This document shows positions 55,731 to 63,584 of a stretch of DNA of 64,000 nucleotides, piece after piece. Positions within the stretch are counted from its first letter, which is position 1; each line of letters starts with the position of its first letter. The notes under the pieces are model-generated. The model did no database searches, had not been told where the DNA came from, and saw only the letters and a list, made by a program, of their open reading frames with translations. The stretch is from Salinibacterium sp. (GTDB lineage Bacteria; Actinomycetota; Actinomycetes; Actinomycetales; Microbacteriaceae), in the NCBI GenBank assembly GCA_019638845.1, contig JAHBSZ010000002.1, positions 558,001 through 622,000 of the forward strand. The letters run 5' to 3'. The position numbers were made by a program, and so were the translations under genes.

Positions 55731-56449
55731 CGATACTCAGGGTTGCTGTCGAAGCCGAACCTTTCGCCCGCATTCCACTCCTGGCGGAGATTGCCCTGCG
55801 CAGGGATCCCACCGGCAACCTTGAGCATCCGTGCCATATGTAGCAAGTTCCACGTCATGAACGTGGTGTTGCGGTTCGTGAAGTCGTTCTCCGGCCCACC
55901 CGAGCCTGGGTCGAGGTAGCTGGGGCCCGGACCCACCTCGCCAATCCATCCCGCATCCGCTGCGGGCGGGATCACAAAACCGATGTGCTGCAGGCTGTAC
56001 AGGAGCGACATGGCGCCGTGTTTCACGCCGTCCTCGTTGCCGGTGATCAAGACCCCGGCAGTCTTGCCGTAGTAGATGTACTGGCCGCGATCGTTGAACA
56101 GGCCACTCATGGCGTACAGCCGCTCGACGAGCTGACGCGCTACCGAAGAGTTGTCCCCTAACCAGAGCGGCCCGCCGATGACCAGCACATCAGCATCCAG
56201 TATCTTCGGCCAGATCTCGTCCGGCCATGCGTCCTCCGGCCAGCCATGCTCGCGCATATCCGGATAAACGCCGGTCGCGACCGGATAGTCGATGAGTCGC
56301 ACACTGTCGACCGTCACGCCCAGGTGCCGCATCAAGGCGATGCTGCGGTCCATCAGACCCTGTGTGTGGCTGAGCTCGGGGCTCTTCTTTAGCGTGCAGT
56401 TGATGTAGACGGCGCGCAGGTCGGAGAAGTCCGCATTTTTCGAGGTCAT
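55727..56449 (-). CDS. Flavodoxin/NAD(P)H-dependent FMN oxidoreductase family protein
   Basis: 240 residues. An N-terminal strand VYINCTLKKSPELSHTQGLM is the FMN phosphate loop; VLVIGGPLWLGDNSSVARQL is the second flavin-contact segment; and TAGVLITGNEDGVKHGAMSL the third. Length and order match flavodoxin-like quinone or nitro reductases. Cytoplasmic. A TAGTGT -10 element lies seven bases before the ATG, so the message looks leaderless. It is co-translated with the methyltransferase. Confidence 0.86.
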   Translation of the reverse strand: MTSKNADFSDLRAVYINCTLKKSPELSHTQGLMDRSIALMRHLGVTVDSVRLIDYPVATGVYPDMREHGWPEDAWPDEIWPKILDADVLVIGGPLWLGDNSSVARQLVERLYAMSGLFNDRGQYIYYGKTAGVLITGNEDGVKHGAMSLLYSLQHIGFVIPPAADAGWIGEVGPGPSYLDPGSGGPENDFTNRNTTFMTWNLLHMARMLKVAGGIPAQGNLRQEWNAGERFGFDSNPEYR

Positions 56450-56456
56450 GGTTCGA

Positions 56457-56462
56457 ACACTA
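56457..56462 (-). promoter_or_regulatory. -10 element of a leaderless promoter (flavodoxin-type gene)
   Basis: TAGTGT on the minus strand, seven bases before the ATG at 56447-56449. The remaining roughly 250 bases up to the next gene end at 56715 hold nothing that I can identify. Confidence 0.5.
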
Positions 56463-56714
56463 CGGCGAAGAACATGGCCGGTCTGTGCGCTTGATCACCG
56501 AACAGGATGGATCGGGCGAGTTGCGAGCTCCCATCGTGTGAGAGTTCCCCAACCAGGCATACCGCCACATCCCTCTCAGTTGCCGAATGTCTGCATCCGC
56601 AGTATTCAGTGCACCACCTCAGCGGGTTCTAGTCTGTGCTCCACCTCACACGAGAAGCGCCCGCGCATGGACAGTGAAGGAGCCCTACCGAGAAGACGTC
56701 AACCCACACAGGGT

Positions 56715-57071
56715 CTACCGCGAGTTGGTGATCCAGACCAGGTAACCAAACCAGCTCGCGGGGATCGCGAGAATGACGATCACGATGGTGATCCAGCCCA
56801 TCACCTTTCCCGCGGGGCGAGGTCGACGTACTGCGGCAACCGCGAGGACCGTCGCAAGCACAAAGAGGACCGGGAAGAAGAACAGTCCCCCGAAGGCAAT
56901 GAGCCCGTACACGGTCGCCTCGACCGTGGTTCCCTGCCCGACTTGGTTGCGCACGACGAGCGACAGGATGTTGAGCACGAAGAGGAACGGAAGCGGAACC
57001 GCGACTGCGATCAGCGAGAGGATGCCCCACGCTCGCCCTGGTTTCGATCCGACGCTCGTGATGGTGGTCAT
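56715..57071 (-). CDS. Small membrane protein in the MarR operon
   Basis: 118 residues. Three membrane segments: ILSLIAVAVPLPFLFVLNIL, GLIAFGGLFFFPVLFVLATV and VMGWITIVIVILAIPASWFG. No family motif that I recognise. Its ATG overlaps the stop of the Cys/His protein gene (ATGA), making it the third gene of the MarR transcription unit. It could be an efflux or stress accessory protein; not known. Confidence 0.75.
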   Translation of the reverse strand: MTTITSVGSKPGRAWGILSLIAVAVPLPFLFVLNILSLVVRNQVGQGTTVEATVYGLIAFGGLFFFPVLFVLATVLAVAAVRRPRPAGKVMGWITIVIVILAIPASWFGYLVWITNSR

Positions 57072-57433
57072 GTCGAAATGCTATCGACGATGCCGATAAA
57101 CCGGCTGCCGATGCCGTCGATCTCCGCCCGCGCAAGGCCTGCGGCAAGCGGAGGCAGCTCGGCAGCGGAATGCTCCTCGCAGGAGAGCCAAGTAAACGCC
57201 GGCCACCACTTCTTCGGCCGAGCCGCCTCCGTGAAGCCGCAGATGTCGCAGGTGAGCTGCACCCACACGGGCTTGGTTCCGGTGCGATTCGCCCACGACT
57301 GCGCGAGCCACGGTGGTGGGTCTGCGCGGATCGCCTCAAGCTCGGCTTCGCTCATCCGCGACGGCAATCCGTGCCGGCTGGCCATCTCCAACGGAATGTC
57401 GAGGCGCAGCGCCGCCTCCCGACGCGAGATCAC
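57068..57433 (-). CDS. Hypothetical protein with a Cys/His metal-site-like motif
   Basis: 121 residues. The N-terminal helix SRREAALRLDIPLEMASRHG is followed by PPWLAQSWANRTGTKPVWVQ and a CxxC plus CxxH arrangement: LTCDICGFTEAARPKKWWPA then LSCEEHSAAELPPL. This looks like a structural zinc knuckle. Homologues are common beside MarR regulators in actinobacteria, in my recollection, but without a function. Both ends overlap neighbours as ATGA, so it is co-translated with the regulator. Confidence 0.75.
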   Translation of the reverse strand: MISRREAALRLDIPLEMASRHGLPSRMSEAELEAIRADPPPWLAQSWANRTGTKPVWVQLTCDICGFTEAARPKKWWPAFTWLSCEEHSAAELPPLAAGLARAEIDGIGSRFIGIVDSIST

Positions 57434-57867
57434 GAGGGCACGTGCGCGCGCAGGGCGGCGACCACACGTTCCAGATAGTCGGCGATGACCGCTTGGTCCT
57501 CGAGATCAAATCCGTCGAGGATCGAGTCGACGTCACCGATCATGGGCATCAGAAATGACATCGCTCTCTGCACAGACTCCGCAGCCGGGGTCACGACGAC
57601 TGCCCGTCGGTCAGCGGGGTTGACGACCCGCGTCGCGTGCCCGAGCTCCTCAAGCCGGTCGACGGCAGCGGTGACGGCAGACGGGGTTATCTTCAGCCGA
57701 CGGGCGAGCTCGCTTGGGCCGAGCGGTCCGCTGGATATGAGGTGTTCCATCGCAGCCAGATCGGTGGGATTGACGGTGAGTTGCTCACCGAGATGCGCTT
57801 CGAATGCACGACTGAGCTCTACGAACTCCCGAAGGGAGTAGGTGGGCTTTCGCGACGGACTTTGCAC
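57430..57867 (-). CDS. MarR family transcriptional regulator
   Basis: 145 residues if started at the GTG at 57865-57867, which lies seven bases after the -10 element TAAACT; a start 48 bases upstream is possible but would read through the promoter. The winged helix is LISSGPLGPSELARRLKITP with PSAVTAAVDRLEELGHATRV as recognition helix and wing (NPADRRAVVV). It is divergent from the MMPL exporter, with several dyads in between, so it is the probable repressor of that exporter and of its own three-gene operon. Confidence 0.88.
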   Translation of the reverse strand: MQSPSRKPTYSLREFVELSRAFEAHLGEQLTVNPTDLAAMEHLISSGPLGPSELARRLKITPSAVTAAVDRLEELGHATRVVNPADRRAVVVTPAAESVQRAMSFLMPMIGDVDSILDGFDLEDQAVIADYLERVVAALRAHVPS

Positions 57868-57870
57868 AAC

Positions 57871-57920
57871 GATGAGTTTATCGCTAAATTGTTCACAGTA
57901 TTGATAGTTCACCAAGTGAA
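57871..57920. promoter_or_regulatory. MarR-MMPL divergent control region
   Basis: Contains TTTA-TCGC-TAAA (57877-57888), TTCAC-CAA-GTGAA (57908-57920) and two direct GTTCAC copies (57891-57896, 57907-57912). The MarR -10 TAAACT overlaps the first dyad, and the second lies at the MMPL start. This is where a dimeric MarR protein would bind. Confidence 0.5.
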
Positions 57921-57933
57921 ATACAGGTATCCC

Positions 57934-59988
57934 GTGCGTCGCCTCACGACCTTCATCACCGCCCGCCGCACATCATGGATCGTGCTCGTCACCGCGGCAC
58001 TGTCTGCGGGGGCCATCTTCGCGCTCGGCTCGGGCGGAGAAGGCGACTCGTCCCCGGGTATCGGTCTCCCCGCATCGGCCGAGTCGGCGCAGGTGACGGC
58101 ATTACAGGAACAACTACCGGGAGCCGACGGGACCAGCGCCCTGCTCGTATTCAGCCGTGACGGCGGCACCCTGAGCGACGAGGATGTCGCAGCGGTCGCG
58201 GAGGCGGCATCCGGTCTCAGCGACCTCTCGTCCGACGGATTCGTACCACCTCCCACCGTCTCGGACGACAAGACCGCGGCCCTCGTCGCGGTACCCCTCG
58301 ACAAGCTCACGGATGTCACGGCACAGGCCGATCGCGCCGATGAGCTGCGCGCCATAGCCAACGAAAACCTGCCAGACGGGCTCACCGCTCTGCTCACCGG
58401 ACCCGAGGGCTTCGCCGTGGATATCGCCGCCGTCTTCGAAGGCGCCGACTTCACCCTGTTGCTCACAACCGTGATCGTCGTCGCGGTACTGCTGCTCGTG
58501 ACCTACCGCAGCCCGTGGTTGTGGCTCGTTCCACTCGTGGTCGTCGGGCTCGCCGACGGTCTTGCGAGCATCGTCGCCACACGGGTCGCGGCGGCCGCCG
58601 GCATCGCGCTCGATGCTTCAGTGACGGGCATCCTCTCGGTGCTGGTCTTTGGCGCCGGGACCAACTATGCCCTCTTACTCATCGCCCGCTACCGTGACGA
58701 ATTGCGCACCCATGAGGATCGCCGGGATGCGATGGCAACTGCCCTGCGCGGTGCCGGTCCCGCGATCATCGCGAGCGGAAGCACTGTAGTTCTCGCGCTT
58801 CTCACCCTGCTGTTCGCCTCGTTGCAGGGCAACCGGGCGCTCGGGATCGCCTGCGCCACCGGTGTCGTCATCGCAATGTTGTTCGCACTGTTCGTTCTTC
58901 CCGCCGCGCTAGTGCTCTTCGGCCGCCGCCTGTTTTGGCCGTACGTGCCGCGATTCGGCACCGAAGGCAGCGCGGAGAAGGGCGTCTGGCACCGACTCGG
59001 GTTGCTCGTCGCGAAGCGCCCGGTGGTGGTCGTCATTGTTGGTGCATTGCTGCTCGGTGGGCTCGCGGCAGCCGGAGTGCCGCAAATCCGCATCGGCCTC
59101 TCCCAGACCCAGAAGTTCACAGCGGTGCCCGAGGCCGTGGTCGGCCAAGAGATTCTCGCGGACGCATTCTCGGCGGGAAGCGGCTCGCCCGCCGTCGTGA
59201 TCGCGGAAAACGGGAAAATCGACACGGTCACCAGCACCCTCAAGAACGTCCGCGGCGTGGAATCCGTAGTCCCGGGTGAGACCGATGGCACCATAACTCA
59301 GCTCAATGTCACTCTCGACGCCGCCGCGGAAACCCCCGAATCGTTCGCGATAGTCCGGGACCTGAGAAGCAGTCTCGAAGGAACTGGCGCGCTCGTGGGC
59401 GGGCTCGACGCGCAAAGCCTCGATGTTGACGCGGCACAGACCGCTGACCAAGATCTGGTTATCCCGCTAATACTCGGCCTGGTGTTCCTCGTTCTCGTGC
59501 TGCTGCTGCGAGCGCTCGTCGCGCCAATACTGCTGTTGCTCACGGTGGTGGCGAGCTTCTTCGCGAGCCTTGGCGCGAGCTGGCTGCTGTTCCAGTCCGT
59601 GTTCGGGTTCCCCGCTATCGACACCAACGTCGTGCTGTTTAGTTTCCTCTTCTTGGTGGCGCTAGGCGTCGACTACAACATCTTCCTCGTCACCCGGGCG
59701 CGAGAGGAGACCGTCACACGCGGAACCCGCACCGGCATGATTCGGGCGCTCTCGTCGACGGGCGGGGTGATCACGAGTGCGGGCATCCTGCTCGCCGCGG
59801 TCTTTGCCGTACTCGGAGTGCTCCCCCTCATCACCCTCACGCAGATCGGGATCATCGTCTGCATCGGGGTGCTGCTCGACACCCTGCTCGTGCGAACGGT
59901 CATCGTCCCGTCGCTCGCGTTCATCCTGGGCGAGAAGTTCTGGCTACCGGGGAAGGTTGCGCAGAGCAAGGTTGTCGCGGGGTCTTAG
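57934..59988 (+). CDS. MMPL family transporter
   Basis: 684 residues from a GTG with AGG six bases upstream (a GTG 18 bases earlier is possible). Twelve membrane segments in the RND/MMPL layout: TM1 at WIVLVTAALSAGAIFAL, an extracytoplasmic domain, then TM2-6 beginning FTLLLTTVIVVAVLLLVTYR, and the repeat in the second half (LILGLVFLVLVLLLRALVAP). The Asp-bearing helix with VDYNIFLVTRAREE matches the proton-relay TM. MMPL proteins export lipids, siderophores or drugs. The divergent MarR suggests inducible efflux. It ends overlapping the convergent DUF3892 stop by 4 bases. Confidence 0.9.
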   Translation: MRRLTTFITARRTSWIVLVTAALSAGAIFALGSGGEGDSSPGIGLPASAESAQVTALQEQLPGADGTSALLVFSRDGGTLSDEDVAAVAEAASGLSDLSSDGFVPPPTVSDDKTAALVAVPLDKLTDVTAQADRADELRAIANENLPDGLTALLTGPEGFAVDIAAVFEGADFTLLLTTVIVVAVLLLVTYRSPWLWLVPLVVVGLADGLASIVATRVAAAAGIALDASVTGILSVLVFGAGTNYALLLIARYRDELRTHEDRRDAMATALRGAGPAIIASGSTVVLALLTLLFASLQGNRALGIACATGVVIAMLFALFVLPAALVLFGRRLFWPYVPRFGTEGSAEKGVWHRLGLLVAKRPVVVVIVGALLLGGLAAAGVPQIRIGLSQTQKFTAVPEAVVGQEILADAFSAGSGSPAVVIAENGKIDTVTSTLKNVRGVESVVPGETDGTITQLNVTLDAAAETPESFAIVRDLRSSLEGTGALVGGLDAQSLDVDAAQTADQDLVIPLILGLVFLVLVLLLRALVAPILLLLTVVASFFASLGASWLLFQSVFGFPAIDTNVVLFSFLFLVALGVDYNIFLVTRAREETVTRGTRTGMIRALSSTGGVITSAGILLAAVFAVLGVLPLITLTQIGIIVCIGVLLDTLLVRTVIVPSLAFILGEKFWLPGKVAQSKVVAGS

Positions 59989-60239
59989 CAGTCCGGCAGA
60001 TCGACGAGATTGTTGCGCCCCTGGCCGTCCCACTGGGAACGGAGGTACTTGCCTAGCGGGCCCACGGCAACCTCGACAATCGATCCGGCGCCTTCCTCGA
60101 GAGGCACGTAGTACAGGTCGATGTTTCGCTCGATGCTCAGGATCGCGTCGTCATGAGAAATCACCCCGAACTCGCCGCCAAGCGCGACGATATTGCCCCA
60201 CTGGTCCTTGCGGGTTCGGTACACCGGCAGCTCGGACAT
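59985..60239 (-). CDS. DUF3892-like small protein
   Basis: 84 residues, with GAGAGGA upstream. The pattern YRTRKDQWGNIVALGGEFGV, then a KYLRSQWDGQGRNNLVDLPD C-terminus, matches small actinobacterial DUF3892 proteins ending in LPDC. Function unknown. It is tail to tail with the MMPL gene and followed, on the other side, by the region ending in the terminator at 60267-60295. Confidence 0.78.
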   Translation of the reverse strand: MSELPVYRTRKDQWGNIVALGGEFGVISHDDAILSIERNIDLYYVPLEEGAGSIVEVAVGPLGKYLRSQWDGQGRNNLVDLPDC

Positions 60240-60266
60240 CGCCCGGTCCTCTCGACGACCCCATTG

Positions 60267-60295
60267 TTACACCGGCCCCTATGAGTCCGGTGTAA
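60267..60295 (-). terminator. Terminator of the gene at 60299-60949
   Basis: TTACACCGG and CCGGTGTAA, nine perfect pairs around an 11-base loop, four bases after the stop of the upstream gene and 28 bases before the DUF3892 start. Confidence 0.7.
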
Positions 60296-60298
60296 GCC

Positions 60299-60949
60299 TC
60301 ACCACGTTCCGTCCGGCGACTTCACGACTGGGACCTCGGAGTACGACCAGTGCCCTCCGTTGTCGTAGTGGCCGGTCGCCCAGGGCGACGCCCAAATGGC
60401 GGCTTCGGTGACCTGAGTCTCTGCCGACGCGGCGAACGCCGCACGAATTTCCGAGTATCCGGCATTTTGCAGCAGAGCCTCTGCCGCATTCTGCGCAGCG
60501 ATGTCCAAGGAATCGTAAGTGCCCGTTCCACCGCCACCGCCCGAGCCCCACCCGTTGTTGAGCGGGTTGTTGCGGTTCCACCAGTCGTCGACGCCATTCT
60601 CTTGCCGCATCCATCGCACAAAAACGGTGATGTTGTTGTCACTCTGTGGCCAGCCCGCGTAAAGCATGACCAATTTGGCAAAGTCGTAGTTGGTGCCACT
60701 GGCCTTGAGGGATGCGATACCCGGTGTCGCGGAGTAGGCATCGCGGACGGCCACCGCAATCGACGCCTTCGGTGAGACGGTGAAAGTCTGGGCGTGCGCG
60801 TCGATGTAGTCGGCGAGCTGCTCCTCGGCGCTCGGTCCCTTAGGGACAGCAATGATCGTGGCCCCGAGGAGGGCGAGAACGATGGTGCCCACGGCGATTC
60901 CACCGAGAAGGCGGTGCGGCGTGGCGATGAGGTAGGAAGTCAGTTTCAT
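60299..60949 (-). CDS. Membrane-anchored hypothetical protein with a lysozyme-like pattern
   Basis: 216 residues. One N-terminal membrane helix (LLGGIAVGTIVLALLGATII) with a short cytoplasmic start, then an extracytoplasmic domain. The segment WMRQENGVDDWWNRNNPLNN, a Gly run, YDSLDIAAQNAAEALL and an Ala-rich region are reminiscent of glucosaminidase/lysozyme-like cores found in phage endolysins and actinobacterial proteins, but I do not see a secure catalytic set. Possible wall-processing role; inference. Confidence 0.68.
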   Translation of the reverse strand: MKLTSYLIATPHRLLGGIAVGTIVLALLGATIIAVPKGPSAEEQLADYIDAHAQTFTVSPKASIAVAVRDAYSATPGIASLKASGTNYDFAKLVMLYAGWPQSDNNITVFVRWMRQENGVDDWWNRNNPLNNGWGSGGGGGTGTYDSLDIAAQNAAEALLQNAGYSEIRAAFAASAETQVTEAAIWASPWATGHYDNGGHWSYSEVPVVKSPDGTW

Positions 60950-60956
60950 AGGCGTA

Positions 60957-60972
60957 GCGGCCCTACGGCCGC
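60957..60972 (-). terminator. Hairpin between the RimB-like gene and the next gene, possible terminator
   Basis: GCGGCC-CTAC-GGCCGC, six perfect pairs, about 60 bases after the stop of the RimB-like gene and just upstream of the next start. No T-run. Confidence 0.35.
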
Positions 60973-61032
60973 GAGCGAGCCTAGGAGAACACCTTGGGCT
61001 TTTCCTGAATGCACCGACGCCCTTGTGCGGTG

Positions 61033-61515
61033 CTACTCCGCGCGGCCACGATTGCGGCGACGCGTCACCTTGGGCGCGCGGCCACCGAGGAACGATCGAC
61101 TCGAGGTCACGTCGAATCCTTGACGCAGCGCTTCACGACCGATGAGCATGCGAAAGCCCATCTGATCGCGGTTACTCAGCGTCACCTCGACGGGCACCTC
61201 GCGGCCCACTAACACCACGAGCATCCGGACCACGATCCGTTCCTCGACATGGCCTGAGGAACTGCGAACGCGACGCCGGTCGTGAACGGGGCACTCCACG
61301 GTTACTTCGTCCGCGTGTGAGCGCTGCCAGGGCCGCACTCGGAATCGCACCCAGTCGATGCCATCACGTTCAAAGACGGTCGCATCATGCGCATGAAGGG
61401 ACGAGGTCTGGGCGCCGGTGTCGAGTTTCGCCTTAATCCACGGCACTCCGATGTCGCTCAGCTGCACCCACTCACGCCACCCGGCGAGGGTGCTTGAATG
61501 GGAGGGAACGTTCAC
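61033..61515 (-). CDS. RimB-like retropepsin-type protease (ATP-dependent zinc protease family)
   Basis: 160 residues from a GTG. The aspartic-protease-like motif KAKLDTGAQTSSLHA (Asp-Thr-Gly) and the downstream VLVGREVPVEVTLSNRDQMG, FRMLIGREAL match the retropepsin-like family found beside rimK (RimB), whose partner trims or recycles poly-glutamate tails. The Arg-rich C-terminus is RRRNRGRAE. It is divergent from rimK with only 26 bases between the starts, which supports a functional pair. GGGGAG directly abuts the start, so the start codon is not certain. Confidence 0.8.
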   Translation of the reverse strand: MNVPSHSSTLAGWREWVQLSDIGVPWIKAKLDTGAQTSSLHAHDATVFERDGIDWVRFRVRPWQRSHADEVTVECPVHDRRRVRSSSGHVEERIVVRMLVVLVGREVPVEVTLSNRDQMGFRMLIGREALRQGFDVTSSRSFLGGRAPKVTRRRNRGRAE

Positions 61516-61541
61516 CTCCCCATCTTGTCAGGGCTATCACC

Positions 61542-62735
61542 ATGAAACTCGCCATCTTGTCGCGTGCGCCGCGCGCATATTCGACCCAGCGGCTGCGCGC
61601 TGCCGCGGCTCAGCGGGGGCACGAGGTGAAGGTACTCAACACCCTTCGATTCGCGATCGACCTTTCACAGCCGCTGCCAGAGCTCCAGTACCGGGGCAAA
61701 CCTTTGAGCGAGTACGACGCAATACTTCCGCGAATCGGCAACTCCATCACCTATTTCGGTACGGCAGTGGTGCGGCAGTTCGAGCAAATGGACGTCTACA
61801 CGCCCAACACCGCGAACGGCATCTCCAACGCCCGCGACAAGCTGCGCGCGACGCAGATCCTGTCGCGCCATAACATCGCCATGCCCGCCACGACCTTCGT
61901 GCGTAACCGCGCTGATGTGCGGCCCGCAATCGAACGGGTGGGTGGCGCTCCCGTGGTCATCAAGCTCCTCGAGGGCACGCAGGGCATCGGAGTGATCCTC
62001 GCACCCGAGGTGAAGGTGGCCGAAGCCATCATCGAGACCCTGCATTCGACGAACCAGAATGTGCTGATTCAGCACTTCGTGCGAGAAAGTCGCGGGCGCG
62101 ACATCCGGGCGCTCGTCGTTGGCGACCGAGTCATCGCCGCCATGCGTCGCACAGCGAACGGCGACGAGTTCCGGTCGAACGTGCACCGGGGTGGATCTGT
62201 CGAAGCCGTCGACATCACCCCCGAGTACGAGCAGGCGGCCGTGCGATCCGCGCAAATCATGGGGCTCAAGGTCGCGGGAGTCGACATGCTTGAGGGAGAA
62301 GACGGACCACTCGTCATGGAGGTCAATTCCTCCCCAGGGCTCGAGGGCATCGAGGCAGCGACCCGTCTCGATATAGCGGGTGCAATCATCGACCACATCG
62401 CCGACCGGGTCGCGTTCCCCGACATCGACGTTCGTCAACGATTGAGCGTCTCCAGCGGCTACGGCGTCGCTGAGATCGTCGTCTATGCCAACGCCGACCT
62501 CGTGGGCACTTCGCTCGGCGACTCCGGCCTGCCCGATCGCGACATCGTCGTGTTGACGCTGCACCGCGGCACCACTGTGATCCCGAATCCGCGTCGCACG
62601 ACGGTGCTCGAGGCCGGCGACCGGTTGCTGTGCTTCGGCAAGCTCGAAGAGATGCGGTCGATGGTCGAGCGTCGACCCCGCCGCCGAAAAGTACGCAAGC
62701 TTCCGACCGGGGCACTGCCCACTGAGGACGCCTAG
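61542..62735 (+). CDS. rimK: RimK-type ribosomal protein S6 glutamate ligase fused to a TrkA_C domain
   Basis: 397 residues. The ATP-grasp core: LQYRGKPLSEYDAILPRIGN, the segment LEGTQGIGVILA in the ATP-binding loop, and MEVNSSPGLEGIEAATRLDI with the Mg ligands. These enzymes add glutamate to ribosomal S6 or to small molecules. After about residue 300 comes a TrkA_C (RCK_C) domain: IVVYANADLVGTSLGDSGLP, then DIVVLTLHRGTTVIPNPR and LEAGDRLLCFGKLEEM. TrkA_C domains bind small ligands and gate potassium transporters, so here it probably regulates the ligase. The start has AGGG nine bases upstream. Confidence 0.87.
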   Translation: MKLAILSRAPRAYSTQRLRAAAAQRGHEVKVLNTLRFAIDLSQPLPELQYRGKPLSEYDAILPRIGNSITYFGTAVVRQFEQMDVYTPNTANGISNARDKLRATQILSRHNIAMPATTFVRNRADVRPAIERVGGAPVVIKLLEGTQGIGVILAPEVKVAEAIIETLHSTNQNVLIQHFVRESRGRDIRALVVGDRVIAAMRRTANGDEFRSNVHRGGSVEAVDITPEYEQAAVRSAQIMGLKVAGVDMLEGEDGPLVMEVNSSPGLEGIEAATRLDIAGAIIDHIADRVAFPDIDVRQRLSVSSGYGVAEIVVYANADLVGTSLGDSGLPDRDIVVLTLHRGTTVIPNPRRTTVLEAGDRLLCFGKLEEMRSMVERRPRRRKVRKLPTGALPTEDA

Positions 62736-62760
62736 CCCACCGAGGGAGCGGCAGCACAAC

Positions 62761-62766
62761 TATGCT
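62761..62766 (+). promoter_or_regulatory. -10 element of a leaderless promoter (GntR gene)
   Basis: TATGCT, six bases before the ATG at 62773. Confidence 0.55.
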
Positions 62767-62772
62767 CGGCAC

Positions 62773-63561
62773 ATGACCACGACGGACGCCAGCCGGTACC
62801 TCGGCGAACCGCTCCTGACCTCCCCCGGCCAGCCACTAAGGGTCGCGGTCTATTCGCGCATCTCCCAAGGAATCCGGTCAGGGACGCTGATCGCGGGGGA
62901 GCTATTGCCTCGTGAAACTGAACTCGGTCTCGCCCTAGGGGTCAGTCGGACCGTTGTGCGCGAAGCGCTCATGCTCCTCGAAGAAGACGGCCTTATTCTC
63001 ACCAAGCGCGGCGTGGGGCGATTCGTGTCTGACGCACCACCCCACGCGGGGCCGGAAGGGTTCCAGCCGCTCGAGTCGTTGCTCGCGGAACCGGGATCGT
63101 TGCTCTCTGTCGAAGTGCTCGAGTTCACGCTCCAAGCGACAACAGATTTCGTCTCCGACTACCTCGGTGATGGGGTGGGTGACACCTTCTGGTTCCGGGA
63201 ATGTGTGGTCTATCGCGACGGTGAACCCGTCGCTCTCGTGCAGGAATACGTGCCAGACGAGCAGCGTCTAGAAGCGCTACGCGCCGACGTGAGCTCGGGT
63301 CTCCATGATGCGGCAGCCCAAGCCTCCACCCTGCTCCAGGCCTTCGCGCGCGGGGAGCAGCCCTTCACGGCGGGCGTGTGCCGCGTCGCCGCTACCGTCG
63401 CGGGCCCGACCCGCGCCGCCCATCTGAATATCAAGGCGAGCGATCCGATCCTCGTCCTCACCCAAGCCGCAGCGTTGGGCGGGACGCCCGCCTACGTGTC
63501 GAAGTGCGCCTTGGCACCCGCTTTCGGACACCTTGCCGTCACTCTCGGATCACGCGCGTAG
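62773..63561 (+). CDS. GntR family (HutC/UTRA-type) transcriptional regulator
   Basis: 262 residues. The N-terminal winged helix LRVAVYSRISQGIRSGTLIA with LPRETELGLALGVSRTVVRE and ILTKRGVGRFVSD is GntR. The C-terminal UTRA ligand domain contains FWFRECVVYRDGEPVALVQE and ASDPILVLTQAAALGGTPAY. UTRA regulators usually sense sugars, histidine or fatty-acid-like molecules. It converges with a partial gene that may be a glycosidase, so a role in sugar use is possible. Confidence 0.9.
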   Translation: MTTTDASRYLGEPLLTSPGQPLRVAVYSRISQGIRSGTLIAGELLPRETELGLALGVSRTVVREALMLLEEDGLILTKRGVGRFVSDAPPHAGPEGFQPLESLLAEPGSLLSVEVLEFTLQATTDFVSDYLGDGVGDTFWFRECVVYRDGEPVALVQEYVPDEQRLEALRADVSSGLHDAAAQASTLLQAFARGEQPFTAGVCRVAATVAGPTRAAHLNIKASDPILVLTQAAALGGTPAYVSKCALAPAFGHLAVTLGSRA

Positions 63562-63584
63562 CGGGCGTCCGCGCGAACTCCACA

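Noticed and set aside
61665-62759. 364-codon open frame opposite rimK
   Set aside because: Shadow of an ATP-grasp gene; no ribosome site or domain.
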